DNA of 64,000 bases. Origin: JAEMQF01 sp963850525 (GTDB taxonomy: Bacteria > Pseudomonadota > Gammaproteobacteria > Burkholderiales > Burkholderiaceae_C). Where the stretch lies: NCBI GenBank assembly GCA_963850525.1, contig CAWKLQ010000006.1:1-64000 (forward strand). The letters are read 5' to 3'. Position numbers and translations under genes: made by a program. Position 1 is the stretch's first letter; every line of letters starts with the position of its first letter. This document shows, one piece after another, positions 37,926-46,523 of the stretch. The notes below the pieces were generated by a model. That model did not search any database and was not told the DNA's origin. It saw only the letters and a list, made by a program, of their open reading frames with translations.

Positions 37926-39334
37926 TGCGGGCAATTCTGCGCGATGTAGGCCTTGATGCCCTGCGCGTCCGCCGCCATGACCTTGAAGCGCTTGGGGAGT
38001 TGCTCGATGCCTCGCAGGTGCGCCGGGCGATCCGGCTCGATGCCGATCGCTTCCCGAATCGTGTCGGCAAACTTCGCGGGCAGTGCGGTCTCCAGGACGA
38101 TCATCGGCACGCCGGGACGGGAATGATCACGCGCGACTTTCAGGCCGTCTGCCGTGTGCGTATCGATCATCACGCGAGCTTCCTTCCAGGTCTGCGCGAT
38201 CGTCGCGAGCCGGTCGGCGTGTGTGCTCGTTCCCGAGACAAAGCCGAACTCGGCAAAACGCCTGATCTCGGCAGGCCCGAGCGTGAACGCGCCTTTCTGC
38301 CCCAATTGCGCACCGAACAGATCGCGGATGCGCTGCGCATCGCGCCCCACGAGATCGAAGATGAAGCGCTCAAAATTCGACGCTTTGGAGATGTCCATCG
38401 ACGGGCTCGACGTCTCGAGCGTCTCGTTCGCGCTGCGAACCCGGTACGTGCCGGTGCGAAAGAACTCGTCGAGCACGTTGTTTTCGTTCGTCGCGAGAAC
38501 CAGCCGGCCGATCGGCAGGCCCATCATTCGCGCAATGTGGCCCGCGCAGATGTTGCCGAAGTTGCCCGACGGCACGGCGAAGTCGACGCGCTCGTGATTG
38601 TTTTTCGTCGCCTGGAAATACCCCGCGAAGTAGTACACCACTTGCGCGAGCAGGCGCGCCCAGTTGATCGAATTCACCGTGCCGATGTGGTGGCGCTGTT
38701 TGAACTCCAGGTCGGCAGAGACGGTCTTGACGATGTCCTGGCAGTCGTCGAACACACCCTCCACCGCAATGTTGAATATGTTCGGGTCCTGCAGGCTGAA
38801 CATCTGCGCCTGCTGGAACGCGCTCATGCGGCCCTGGGGCGACAGCATGAAGACGCGCACGCCGCGTTTGCCGCGCATCGCGTATTCAGCCGCGCTGCCG
38901 GTGTCGCCTGAGGTGGCGCCCAGGATATTGAGGACCGCCCCGCGCCGCGCGAGTTCGTACTCGAACAGGTTGCCGAGCAACTGCATCGCGATGTCTTTGA
39001 ACGCGAGCGTCGGGCCGTTCGACAAGGCCTGCAGGAAGATGCCTTCGCTCAGTGTCCTTAGCGGCGTGATTCGCGCATCGCCGAAGATTTCAGCGGTGTA
39101 CGTCTTGCGCACCAACGCCTGCAGCTGCGGTGCGGCGATGTCGTCGATGTAGAGGCCGAGCAACTCGTGAGCGAGTTCGGGGTAAGCCAACTCGCGCCAG
39201 CGTTCGAGCAACGCCGCGTCGACGCTCGGATAGCGCTGCGGCAGGTACAAGCCCCCGTCGGGCGCGAGGCCTTCGAGCAGGATGTCGCTGAAGGCTCGCG
39301 GCTGGCCGCCCCCACGTGTGCTGACGTAGCTCAA
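37922..39334 (-). CDS. thrC: Threonine synthase
   Basis: ThrC converts O-phosphohomoserine to threonine with pyridoxal phosphate. The 470-residue product has the family start SYVSTRGG, the PLP lysine in NGPTLAFKDIAMQLLG, the phosphate loop LGATSGDTGSAAEYA and the FAVPSGNFGNICAGHIARMMGLP segment. The start is TTG at 39334, which overlaps the hom stop as TTGA; it matches the usual N-terminus exactly, so it is preferred. hom lies directly upstream, so the two act in consecutive branches of threonine synthesis. Confidence 0.96.
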   Translation of the reverse strand: MSYVSTRGGGQPRAFSDILLEGLAPDGGLYLPQRYPSVDAALLERWRELAYPELAHELLGLYIDDIAAPQLQALVRKTYTAEIFGDARITPLRTLSEGIFLQALSNGPTLAFKDIAMQLLGNLFEYELARRGAVLNILGATSGDTGSAAEYAMRGKRGVRVFMLSPQGRMSAFQQAQMFSLQDPNIFNIAVEGVFDDCQDIVKTVSADLEFKQRHHIGTVNSINWARLLAQVVYYFAGYFQATKNNHERVDFAVPSGNFGNICAGHIARMMGLPIGRLVLATNENNVLDEFFRTGTYRVRSANETLETSSPSMDISKASNFERFIFDLVGRDAQRIRDLFGAQLGQKGAFTLGPAEIRRFAEFGFVSGTSTHADRLATIAQTWKEARVMIDTHTADGLKVARDHSRPGVPMIVLETALPAKFADTIREAIGIEPDRPAHLRGIEQLPKRFKVMAADAQGIKAYIAQNCPQ

Positions 39335-40680
39335 TTCAAGTCTTCCTTGCGAATCCGCACAATCGGCGCAAGCACCGTCGGCAAGGCCTGCATCTGTGCG
39401 ATCGCCTGGTTCATTTCACCCTCCAGCGTGTCGTGCGTGAGGATGATGACGTTGGTGTGCGCGGCACCTTCTTCGCCTTGATCGATGTGCGGGCGCTGCA
39501 ACAGCGCGTCGATCGATATCCCGTGCTCGGCAAGGATTCCGGTGATGCGCGCGAGCACGCCGGCCTGGTCCGCGACCTGCAGGCGCAGGTAAAACGACGT
39601 GTTCACTTGCGCCATCGGCAGGATCGGCGTGTTGTGCATGCTGCTCGGCTGAAACGCCAGCGTCGGCACGTGATGGCCCGGGTCGGCACTGTGCAGGCGC
39701 GCGATGTCGACCAGGTCGGCGATCACCGCCGACGCTGTCGGTTCGGCGCCTGCGCCCTTGCCGTAGTAAAGCGTCGAGCCGACAGCGTCGCCATGCACGA
39801 CGACGGCGTTCATCGCGCCCTCGACGTTGGCGATCAGGCGCTGCGCCGGAATCAGCGTCGGGTGCACGCGAAGTTCGATGCCGCCGACGTCCGCGCGCCG
39901 CTTCGTGATGCCGAGCAGCTTGATGCGGTAGCCGAGTTGCTCGGCGTACGCAATGTCAAGCGCCTGCAATTTCGTGATGCCTTCGACGTGCGCCTGCGCG
40001 AACTGCAGCGGCGTGCCGAATGCGATCGCACTCATGATCGACGCCTTGTGCGCCGCGTCGACGCCTTCGATGTCGAAGGTCGGGTCGGCTTCGGCGTAAC
40101 CCAGGCGCTGCGCGTCTTTCAACGCGCTGGCAAAGTCCAAGCCCTTGGAGCGCATTTCCGAGAGGATGAAATTCGTCGTGCCGTTGATGATGCCGGCAAT
40201 CCATTCGATTCGATTCGCCGTCAACCCCTCGCGCAGCGCCTTGATGATGGGAATTCCCCCTGCCACCGCCGCCTCGAAGGCGACGACGACGCCCTTTGCG
40301 TGCGCCGCGGCGAAGATTTCCGTGCCGTGCACGGCGAGCAAGGCCTTGTTCGCCGTGACCACATGTTTGCCCGCGGCGATGGCCTCCAAGACGAGTTGCC
40401 GCGCGATGCCGTAGCCGCCGATGAGTTCGATGACGATGTCCACATCGGGGTCGGCGATCACGGCGCGCGCGTCGCCGACGATCCGCGCCGCATCGCCCAC
40501 GACCTGCTTGGCGCGCGCCAGGTCCAGGTCGGCGACCATCGTGATGCGGATCGGCCGCCCGGCGCGGCGCTGAATTTCTTCCTGGTTGCGCGCGAGCACG
40601 TTGAAGGTTCCGGCCCCCACCGTGCCGATGCCGAGCAACCCCACATGAATCGGTTTGACGCCTGCGGCCATGGCGTTCAC
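39331..40680 (-). CDS. hom: Homoserine dehydrogenase
   Basis: Hom reduces aspartate semialdehyde to homoserine. The 449-residue product has the NAD(P) fold HVGLLGIGTVGAGTFNVLAR, the central catalytic region with GIINGTTNFILSEM and DPTFDIEGVDAAHKASI, and a C-terminal ACT domain (RLQVADQAGVLARITGILAEHGISIDAL), so feedback by threonine is likely. The GTG at 40680 overlaps the alaA stop (GTGA); an ATG at 40671 is an alternative. It is coupled to thrC downstream. Confidence 0.96.
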   Translation of the reverse strand: MNAMAAGVKPIHVGLLGIGTVGAGTFNVLARNQEEIQRRAGRPIRITMVADLDLARAKQVVGDAARIVGDARAVIADPDVDIVIELIGGYGIARQLVLEAIAAGKHVVTANKALLAVHGTEIFAAAHAKGVVVAFEAAVAGGIPIIKALREGLTANRIEWIAGIINGTTNFILSEMRSKGLDFASALKDAQRLGYAEADPTFDIEGVDAAHKASIMSAIAFGTPLQFAQAHVEGITKLQALDIAYAEQLGYRIKLLGITKRRADVGGIELRVHPTLIPAQRLIANVEGAMNAVVVHGDAVGSTLYYGKGAGAEPTASAVIADLVDIARLHSADPGHHVPTLAFQPSSMHNTPILPMAQVNTSFYLRLQVADQAGVLARITGILAEHGISIDALLQRPHIDQGEEGAAHTNVIILTHDTLEGEMNQAIAQMQALPTVLAPIVRIRKEDLN

Positions 40681-41906
40681 TGCGCGTGACGCCTGGCGTA
40701 GTGGGCGAGGAAGCGCGCGATGCGCCCAATCGCCTCGACCAGATCGTCCGAGTTGGGCAGGAACACGAGGCGGAAGTGGTCCGGGCTCACCCAGTTGAAC
40801 CCGGTGCCCTGCACGATCAGCACTTTTTCTTCGGCGAGCAGTTCGTAGGCGAATTGCTGATCGTCGGTGATCGGGTAAAGCTTCGCATCGAGTTTGGGAA
40901 ACATGTACAGCGCCGCTTTTGGCTTGACGACGCTGACGCCGGGGATGTCGCTCAGCAGTTGGTACGCCAGGTCACGTTGGCGGCACAAGCGCCCACTCGG
41001 CGCGACCAGGTCGTTGATGCTCTGGTAGCCGCCTAAAGCGGTCTGGATCGCCAGCTGCCCGGGCGTGTTCGAACACAGGCGCATCGACGCGAGCATGTTC
41101 AGCCCTTCGATGTAGTCGCGCGCGTGGCGTTTTTCGCCCGACACGACCATCCAGCCGGCGCGGTAGCCGCAGGATCGGTAGTTCTTCGACAGGCCGTTGA
41201 AAGTGAGGCACAACACGTCGTCGGCGAGCGCGGCAATGCTGGTGTGCTGATGGCCGTCGTACAAGGTCTTGTCGTAGATCTCGTCGGCCAGGATGATGAG
41301 CTGGTGCTGCCGCGCGACTTCGACGATCTCCAGCAACAGCGCGTCGGGGTAGAGCGCGCCGGTCGGGTTGTTCGGGTTGATGACGACGATGGCTTTCGTG
41401 CTGCTCGTGATCTTCTTGCGAATGTCGGCGATGTCGGGCAGCCAGCCTGATGCTTCGTCGCACATGTAGTGCACGGGGGTGCCGCCCGACAGTGCCACCG
41501 AGGCGGTGTAAAGCGGGTAGTCGGGCGCCGGGATCAGCACCTCGTCGCCGTTGTTGAGCAAGGCGTTCAGGCTCATCGTGATGAGCTCCGAGGCGCCGTT
41601 GCCCAGCGTCACGTCGTCTACCGTGACGCCGCGAATGTGCTTTTCCTGCGTGTAGTGCACGATCGCGCGGCGCGGTGCGAACAAGCCCTTGCTGTCGGTA
41701 TAGCCCGCGCTGTGCGGCATGTTGCGGATCATGTCCTGCACGATCTCTTCGGGCGGCTCCAGGCCGAACGCGGCGATGTTGCCGATGTTCAACTTGATGA
41801 TCTTGTGCCCCTCGTCCTCCATTTGCCGGGCTTTCTCTAACACCGGCCCGCGAATGTCGTAGCACACGTTGTCGAGCTTGCTCGATTTGGAGACGGGTTT
41901 CAGCAA
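40677..41906 (-). CDS. alaA: Alanine transaminase-type PLP aminotransferase (AlaA-like)
   Basis: A fold-type I aminotransferase of 409 residues, close in pattern to AlaA: KLDNVCYDIRGPVLEKARQMEDEG at the start, YTDSKGLFAPRRAIVHY, the motif VINPNNPTGALYP, ADEIYDKTLYDG and the PLP lysine in FNGLSKNYRSCGYRAGW. There is no ATG; the TTG at 41906, five bases after AGGAG, gives the family N-terminus. It should make alanine from pyruvate and glutamate. It heads the hom-thrC-moe operon, and is divergent from the Mth938-like gene. Confidence 0.88.
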   Translation of the reverse strand: MLKPVSKSSKLDNVCYDIRGPVLEKARQMEDEGHKIIKLNIGNIAAFGLEPPEEIVQDMIRNMPHSAGYTDSKGLFAPRRAIVHYTQEKHIRGVTVDDVTLGNGASELITMSLNALLNNGDEVLIPAPDYPLYTASVALSGGTPVHYMCDEASGWLPDIADIRKKITSSTKAIVVINPNNPTGALYPDALLLEIVEVARQHQLIILADEIYDKTLYDGHQHTSIAALADDVLCLTFNGLSKNYRSCGYRAGWMVVSGEKRHARDYIEGLNMLASMRLCSNTPGQLAIQTALGGYQSINDLVAPSGRLCRQRDLAYQLLSDIPGVSVVKPKAALYMFPKLDAKLYPITDDQQFAYELLAEEKVLIVQGTGFNWVSPDHFRLVFLPNSDDLVEAIGRIARFLAHYARRHAQ

Positions 41907-41943
41907 AGGAGCTCCTGAGGCGTGTTGGATGCGTTGCAGCGCA

Positions 41944-41949
41944 TAGAAT
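41944..41949 (+). promoter_or_regulatory. Candidate -10 box before the Mth938-like gene
   Basis: TAGAAT on the plus strand, with a predicted start of transcription near 41956, suits the gene starting at 41991. No good -35 is seen. Confidence 0.35.
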
Positions 41950-41990
41950 TTTCGCACAGCGCCCCCATGGCGCACCGGACCCGGACCCGC

Positions 41991-42383
41991 ATGAAACTTC
42001 ACGCCGATCGCCCTGACGGGCCGAACGCCATCACGCGCCACGGGCCGGGAGGCGTGATCGTCAACGGCGTCGAGCTGCGCAGCAGCTCCGTGATTCCCTG
42101 GCAAGGCGCAGTGAGCGCGTGGCCTGTGGCGCGCTTTGACGCGCTGCGCGAAGCGCATTTCGCTCTGCTGGCCGACCTCGCCCCCGAACTCGTCATCTTC
42201 GGCAGCGGTGCGCGCCTGCGCTTTCCTGCGGCGGCGCTGCTGCGCCCGTTGATCGACAAGCGCATCGGCGTCGAGACGATGGACACCGCCGCAGCCTGCC
42301 GCACCTACAACGTCTTGCTCAGCGAAGGCCGTGCCGTAGTTGCCGCATTGCTCTTCGAGAGCGCGGCAATCGACGCGCACTGA
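41991..42383 (+). CDS. Mth938-like domain protein (DUF498 family)
   Basis: A 130-residue protein of the Mth938/NDUFAF3-like fold: MKLHADRPDGPNAITRHGPGG, then VNGVELRSSSVIPW, LVIFGSGARLRFP and the C-terminal GVETMDTAAACRTYNVLLSEGRAVVAALLF. Its relatives include a mitochondrial complex I assembly factor, but the bacterial function is not settled. The ATG at 41991 matches the family N-terminus; an ATG at 41967 would add eight residues. bcp follows after 80 bases. Confidence 0.88.
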   Translation: MKLHADRPDGPNAITRHGPGGVIVNGVELRSSSVIPWQGAVSAWPVARFDALREAHFALLADLAPELVIFGSGARLRFPAAALLRPLIDKRIGVETMDTAAACRTYNVLLSEGRAVVAALLFESAAIDAH

Positions 42384-42416
42384 CGCCGCGCAGAAATCGC
42401 CGAGCGACGCAGCCCT

Positions 42417-42422
42417 TATAAT
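42417..42422 (+). promoter_or_regulatory. bcp: Candidate promoter -10 box of bcp
   Basis: A perfect TATAAT lies 42 bases before the bcp ATG, in the gap after the Mth938-like gene. The -35 region (about 42394-42399) is poor. Confidence 0.5.
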
Positions 42423-42463
42423 TTGGGGCTAGCCTGCCCGCGCGCACCACTGCGCCAGAATCC

Positions 42464-42940
42464 ATGACGCCAGCCCTGAACAAAGCCCTCCCGGAATTCG
42501 AAGCGTTTGCCACCGGAGGAGTGAAGTTCACACCCGCGGCTTATATCGGGCGCATGGTCGTTCTGTATTTCTACCCCAAAGACAACACGCCCGGGTGCAC
42601 GACCGAAGCGATGCAGTTCCGCGACCACCACAAGGAATTCACCAAGGCCGGCGCGGTCGTGTTCGGGGTGTCGCGCGACAACATGGCGTCGCACGACAAG
42701 TTCAAACAAGGGCTGGAGTTGCCCTTTGAGCTGATCGCCGACACCGAAGAAAAGCTCTGCCACATGTTTGGCGTGGTGAAGAACAAGATCATGTACGGCA
42801 AGAAGGTCAAAGGCATCGAGCGCAGCACGTTTCTTGTCGACACGAGCGGGGTGCTCAGCGCCGAATGGCGCGGCCTGAAGGTCGCCGGCCACGTCGACGA
42901 AGTGCTCAAGGCAGTGAAGTCGCTGAAGAAAGCCGGCTGA
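42464..42940 (+). CDS. bcp: Thiol peroxidase, Bcp/PrxQ type peroxiredoxin
   Basis: A 158-residue peroxiredoxin that reduces hydrogen and lipid peroxides. The peroxidatic Cys lies in YPKDNTPGCTTEAMQFRD. The second Cys found five residues later in many Bcp proteins is missing (Met here), so it is a one-Cys form or uses another Cys, such as that in KLCHMFGV. The segment RSTFLVDTSGVL is typical. A strong terminator follows at 43081. Confidence 0.93.
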   Translation: MTPALNKALPEFEAFATGGVKFTPAAYIGRMVVLYFYPKDNTPGCTTEAMQFRDHHKEFTKAGAVVFGVSRDNMASHDKFKQGLELPFELIADTEEKLCHMFGVVKNKIMYGKKVKGIERSTFLVDTSGVLSAEWRGLKVAGHVDEVLKAVKSLKKAG

Positions 42941-43080
42941 ACAAGGCTCGCGCCCAGCGCTCGCAGTTCGTATTGCCTACTTTGCACGCCTGCCCATCCC
43001 CGCAAGGGGCCGCAGTTCGAGAGCGGCGGCGATCTGTGCATAATGAATTCATGCCCTCGAGCCCCGCTGCTCGCTCCCAA

Positions 43081-43108
43081 GCCGCACAGTCGACTGTGCG
43101 GCTTTTTT
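43081..43108 (+). terminator. Strong intrinsic terminator between bcp and the PhoH gene
   Basis: A perfect palindrome with 11-base arms (GCCGCACAGTC and its complement) followed by TTTTTT. It ends 18 bases before the next ATG (43127), so it either terminates bcp or sits in the leader of the PhoH gene. Confidence 0.9.
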
Positions 43109-43126
43109 GCTTATTGTTTGCGACCC

Positions 43127-44773
43127 ATGCCACTGCCCAAGCCACCCGCCAAGCGAGGCTCGCTGCTGAGCCCCGCTGACTTCGATTCGCAATCCGCCCC
43201 CCGGCCCGCGGCCCGGCCGCACAAGACGCGGCTGCACAGCGACCCCGCGCCTGCGGTCATGAATTTGTACGACGACAGCGCTCCGGCGAGCGCCGTCGCG
43301 CTCAAACCCCAGAAGATCGAGACCGCGGCGTACCGGGCGCCCGAGCCGCGCGTGAAAAAGCCGCGCAGCACCGGCCCGGCGAAATTGTTCGTGCTCGACA
43401 CGAATGTGCTGATGCACGACCCGACCTCGCTGTTCCGCTTCGAAGAGCACGACATCTACTTGCCGATGATCACGCTCGAAGAGCTCGACGGCCACAAGAA
43501 GGGCATGACGGAAGTGGCGCGCAACGTGCGCCAGGTGAGTCGCGACCTCGACGCCCTGGCGGCGACGAACGCGTCGCGCGACACGTCGGCAATGGCCGAC
43601 GGCGTGCTGCTGAACCGCACCGGGCGGCGCGAAGCGTCGGGGCGGCTGTTCTTTCAGACGCAGGCGCTCAACGTCAATCTGCCTGCCGGTCTGCCACCGG
43701 GCAAGGCCGACAACCAGATCCTGGGCGTCGTGCAGGCGTTGCGCGAGCTGCACCCGGGCCGCGACGTCGTGCTCGTGTCCAAAGACATCAACATGCGCAT
43801 CAAGGCGCGCGCCTTGGGCCTGCCCGCCGAAGACTACTTCAACGACAAGGCGCTCGAAGACGGCGACCTCCTGTACACCGGCGTCTTGCCCCTGCCCGCA
43901 GACTTCTGGGAGCGCCACGGCAAGACGATGGAGAGCTGGAACCAGGGCGGGACCACGTGCTACCGCATCGCCGGCCCGCTCGTTCCCGGCCTGTTGATCA
44001 ACCAGTTCGCCTACCTCGAAGCGCCCGGCGCCGCGCCGCTCTACGCCAAGGTCACCGAGATCACCGGCGCGACCGCGGTGCTGCGCACGGTCAAGGAGTA
44101 CACGCATCAAAAGCACGCCGTCTGGGGCGTGACGGCGCGCAACCGCGAACAGAACTTCGCGCTCAATCTGCTGATGGACCCGGAATGCGACTTCATCACG
44201 CTCACCGGAACCGCAGGCACGGGCAAGACGCTGATGACGCTCGCCGCGGGCCTCAGCCAAGTGATGGACGAGCGCCGCTACAGCGAAATCATCGTCACGC
44301 GAGTCACCGTGCCGGTGGGTGAGGACATCGGTTTCCTGCCGGGAACCGAAGAAGAAAAGATGAGCCCGTGGATGGGCGCGCTGGACGACAACCTCGAAGT
44401 CCTGTCCAAGAGCGACGGTGCCGCCGGCGAATGGGGCCGCGCGGCGACGAACGACCTGGTGCGCAGCAAGATCAAGATCAAGAGCATGAACTTCATGCGC
44501 GGCCGAACTTTCCTCAACAAGTTCGTGCTCATCGACGAAGCGCAAAACCTCACGCCCAAACAAATGAAGACGCTGATCACGCGCGCCGGGCCGGGAACGA
44601 AGATCGTCTGCCTGGGCAACCTGGCGCAAATCGACACGCCTTATCTGACGGAAGGCAGCTCGGGCCTGACCTTCGCGGTGGACCGTTTCAAGGGCTGGCC
44701 GCATTCGGGCCACGTGACCCTGGCGCGCGGCGAGCGCTCGCGCCTGGCCGATTTCGCCTCGGAAGTGCTGTAG
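43127..44773 (+). CDS. PIN-domain/PhoH-type ATPase
   Basis: A 548-residue fusion of a PIN ribonuclease domain and a PhoH ATPase. The PIN domain (about 86-230) has KLFVLDTNVLMHDP, LEELDGHKKG and DVVLVSKDINMRIKA, with the acidic metal ligands. The PhoH half (about 330-548) has Walker A TGTAGTGKTLMTLAAG, the conserved VTVPVGEDIGFLPGTEEEKM and Walker B LIDEAQNLTPKQMKTL, then RAGPGTKIVCLGNLAQID. It probably acts as an RNA helicase-nuclease. The ATG at 43127 matches the usual MPLP start; terminator-like DNA lies immediately before it. Confidence 0.93.
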   Translation: MPLPKPPAKRGSLLSPADFDSQSAPRPAARPHKTRLHSDPAPAVMNLYDDSAPASAVALKPQKIETAAYRAPEPRVKKPRSTGPAKLFVLDTNVLMHDPTSLFRFEEHDIYLPMITLEELDGHKKGMTEVARNVRQVSRDLDALAATNASRDTSAMADGVLLNRTGRREASGRLFFQTQALNVNLPAGLPPGKADNQILGVVQALRELHPGRDVVLVSKDINMRIKARALGLPAEDYFNDKALEDGDLLYTGVLPLPADFWERHGKTMESWNQGGTTCYRIAGPLVPGLLINQFAYLEAPGAAPLYAKVTEITGATAVLRTVKEYTHQKHAVWGVTARNREQNFALNLLMDPECDFITLTGTAGTGKTLMTLAAGLSQVMDERRYSEIIVTRVTVPVGEDIGFLPGTEEEKMSPWMGALDDNLEVLSKSDGAAGEWGRAATNDLVRSKIKIKSMNFMRGRTFLNKFVLIDEAQNLTPKQMKTLITRAGPGTKIVCLGNLAQIDTPYLTEGSSGLTFAVDRFKGWPHSGHVTLARGERSRLADFASEVL

Positions 44774-44830
44774 CGCAGAATCGGCGCGGCCGCGCCCGCC
44801 ACGCCGCGCGGCGCCGGCCCCATTGACGCC

Positions 44831-46504
44831 ATGGTGCACCTGCTCAACCTCCTCGCTGCGATCGCCCTGCTCGTCTGGGGCACGCACATCGTGCGCACCG
44901 ACGTGCTGCGTGTGTTCGGCGAAAACCTGCGCGGCGTGCTCGCGCGAAGTTTCAACAATCGCGCCAAGGCGATGCTTGCGGGACTGGGCGTGACGAGCCT
45001 CATGCAGTCGAGCACCGCGACCTGCCTGATCGTCGCCAGCTTCGTCGGCACCGGCCTGGTCTCAACCCCAGCGGCGCTGGCCGTGATGCTGGGCGCCGAC
45101 GTGGGCAGCAGCCTGATGGCCGTCGTGTTTTCGTTCGACCTGTCGTGGCTGTCGCCGCTGCTGATTTTTGTAGGCGTTGTGTTGTTCATCCCGAGCCAGG
45201 GCAGCTCCTCCGGGCGCATTGGGCGGGCGCTGATCGGTCTGGGCCTGATCACCTTGGCGCTGCAACTCATCGTCGGCGCGACCAAACCCTTGACCGATTC
45301 GCCGGCGATTCGCACCATGCTCGCGGCGCTGCCCAACGAAATCCTGCTCGACATCGTCGTCGGCGCGGTCCTGACCGTGCTCGCCTACTCGAGCCTGGCC
45401 ATCGTATTGCTCGTCGCCACTCTGGCCACCACGGGAATCCTGCCGATCACGGTGGCGCTGGGCCTGGTGCTCGGTGCGAACCTGGGCAGCGGCGTGCTCG
45501 GGTTGCTCGCGACGAGTCGTGCCTCGCCCCAAGTGCGGCGTTTGCCGCTCGGGAATCTGCTGTTCAAGGTGCTCGGCGCGATGCTCGTCATTCCGTTCTT
45601 GCCGCGCCTGCTGGATCAGCTGCCGCATTGGCTCGGCAGCGTGCACCACCAGGTCGTCGGTTTCCACCTCGGATTCAACCTGTGCATGGCGGTGCTGTGC
45701 GTCGGCTTCACCGGTGTGTTGGGTCGCTGGGTCGAGCGCTGGCTGCCCGAACGCGCGAGCGATCCGAACTCGCTCAAGCCGCGCCATCTCGACGCGGTGG
45801 CATTGGCCACGCCGTCGCTCGCGATCAGCTGTGCGGCGCGCGAAGCCTTGCGCCAGGCCGACGTGGTGGAGACGATGCTGCGCGGCATGGTCACGGTGAT
45901 CCGCAACAACGATTTGCAGCTCGCCGAAAAGCTGCGCGCCATGGACGACACCGTCGACGAGCTCTACACCGCGATCAAGTTGTACCTGACGCAGATTTCC
46001 CGCGAAGCGCTCTCGGAACGCGAGAGCCGGCGCTGGACCGACGTGGTCTCGTTCACGATCAACATGGAGCAGATCGGCGACATCATCGAGCGCGTGATTC
46101 AAGACGTCGAAGACAAGAAGGTGCGCAAGAACCGCAGCTTCTCGGAAGCCGGGATGGCCGAGATCTGCAATTTGCACGAGATGCTGCTCAGCAATCTGCG
46201 TTTGGGCATGAGCGTCTTCCTCGAAGGCAACGTGCGTGATGCGAAGAAGCTGCTGGAGGAAAAGGCGCGTTTTCGGGACCTCGAACACCAGTACGCCGCG
46301 AGCCACATCGGGCGCCTGCGCGACAACACGGCGCAGAGCATCGAAACGAGTTCACTGCATTTGGACCTGATCAGCGACCTCAAACGAATCAACTCGCACA
46401 TCTGCTCGATCGCCTACCCCATCCTCGAATCGGCTGGCGCGCTGCGCGACAACCGCATTCGCCACTCGCAGCTCGTGACGCAGCACGACGACACGCTCGC
46501 CTGA
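44831..46504 (+). CDS. Na+/phosphate cotransporter family protein
   Basis: A 557-residue protein of the NptA/YjbB type: two Na/Pi repeats with the QSSTATCLIVASFVGTGL and QSS-like SYSSLAIVLLVATLATTGI regions in eight or so membrane helices, and a C-terminal PhoU-like helical domain (about 350-540) that includes MEQIGDIIERVIQDVEDKK. It likely moves phosphate, possibly outward. It follows the PhoH gene by 57 bases on the same strand and may share its transcript. Confidence 0.9.
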   Translation: MVHLLNLLAAIALLVWGTHIVRTDVLRVFGENLRGVLARSFNNRAKAMLAGLGVTSLMQSSTATCLIVASFVGTGLVSTPAALAVMLGADVGSSLMAVVFSFDLSWLSPLLIFVGVVLFIPSQGSSSGRIGRALIGLGLITLALQLIVGATKPLTDSPAIRTMLAALPNEILLDIVVGAVLTVLAYSSLAIVLLVATLATTGILPITVALGLVLGANLGSGVLGLLATSRASPQVRRLPLGNLLFKVLGAMLVIPFLPRLLDQLPHWLGSVHHQVVGFHLGFNLCMAVLCVGFTGVLGRWVERWLPERASDPNSLKPRHLDAVALATPSLAISCAAREALRQADVVETMLRGMVTVIRNNDLQLAEKLRAMDDTVDELYTAIKLYLTQISREALSERESRRWTDVVSFTINMEQIGDIIERVIQDVEDKKVRKNRSFSEAGMAEICNLHEMLLSNLRLGMSVFLEGNVRDAKKLLEEKARFRDLEHQYAASHIGRLRDNTAQSIETSSLHLDLISDLKRINSHICSIAYPILESAGALRDNRIRHSQLVTQHDDTLA

Positions 46505-46523
46505 GGCGCACTGCGGAGCGCGC

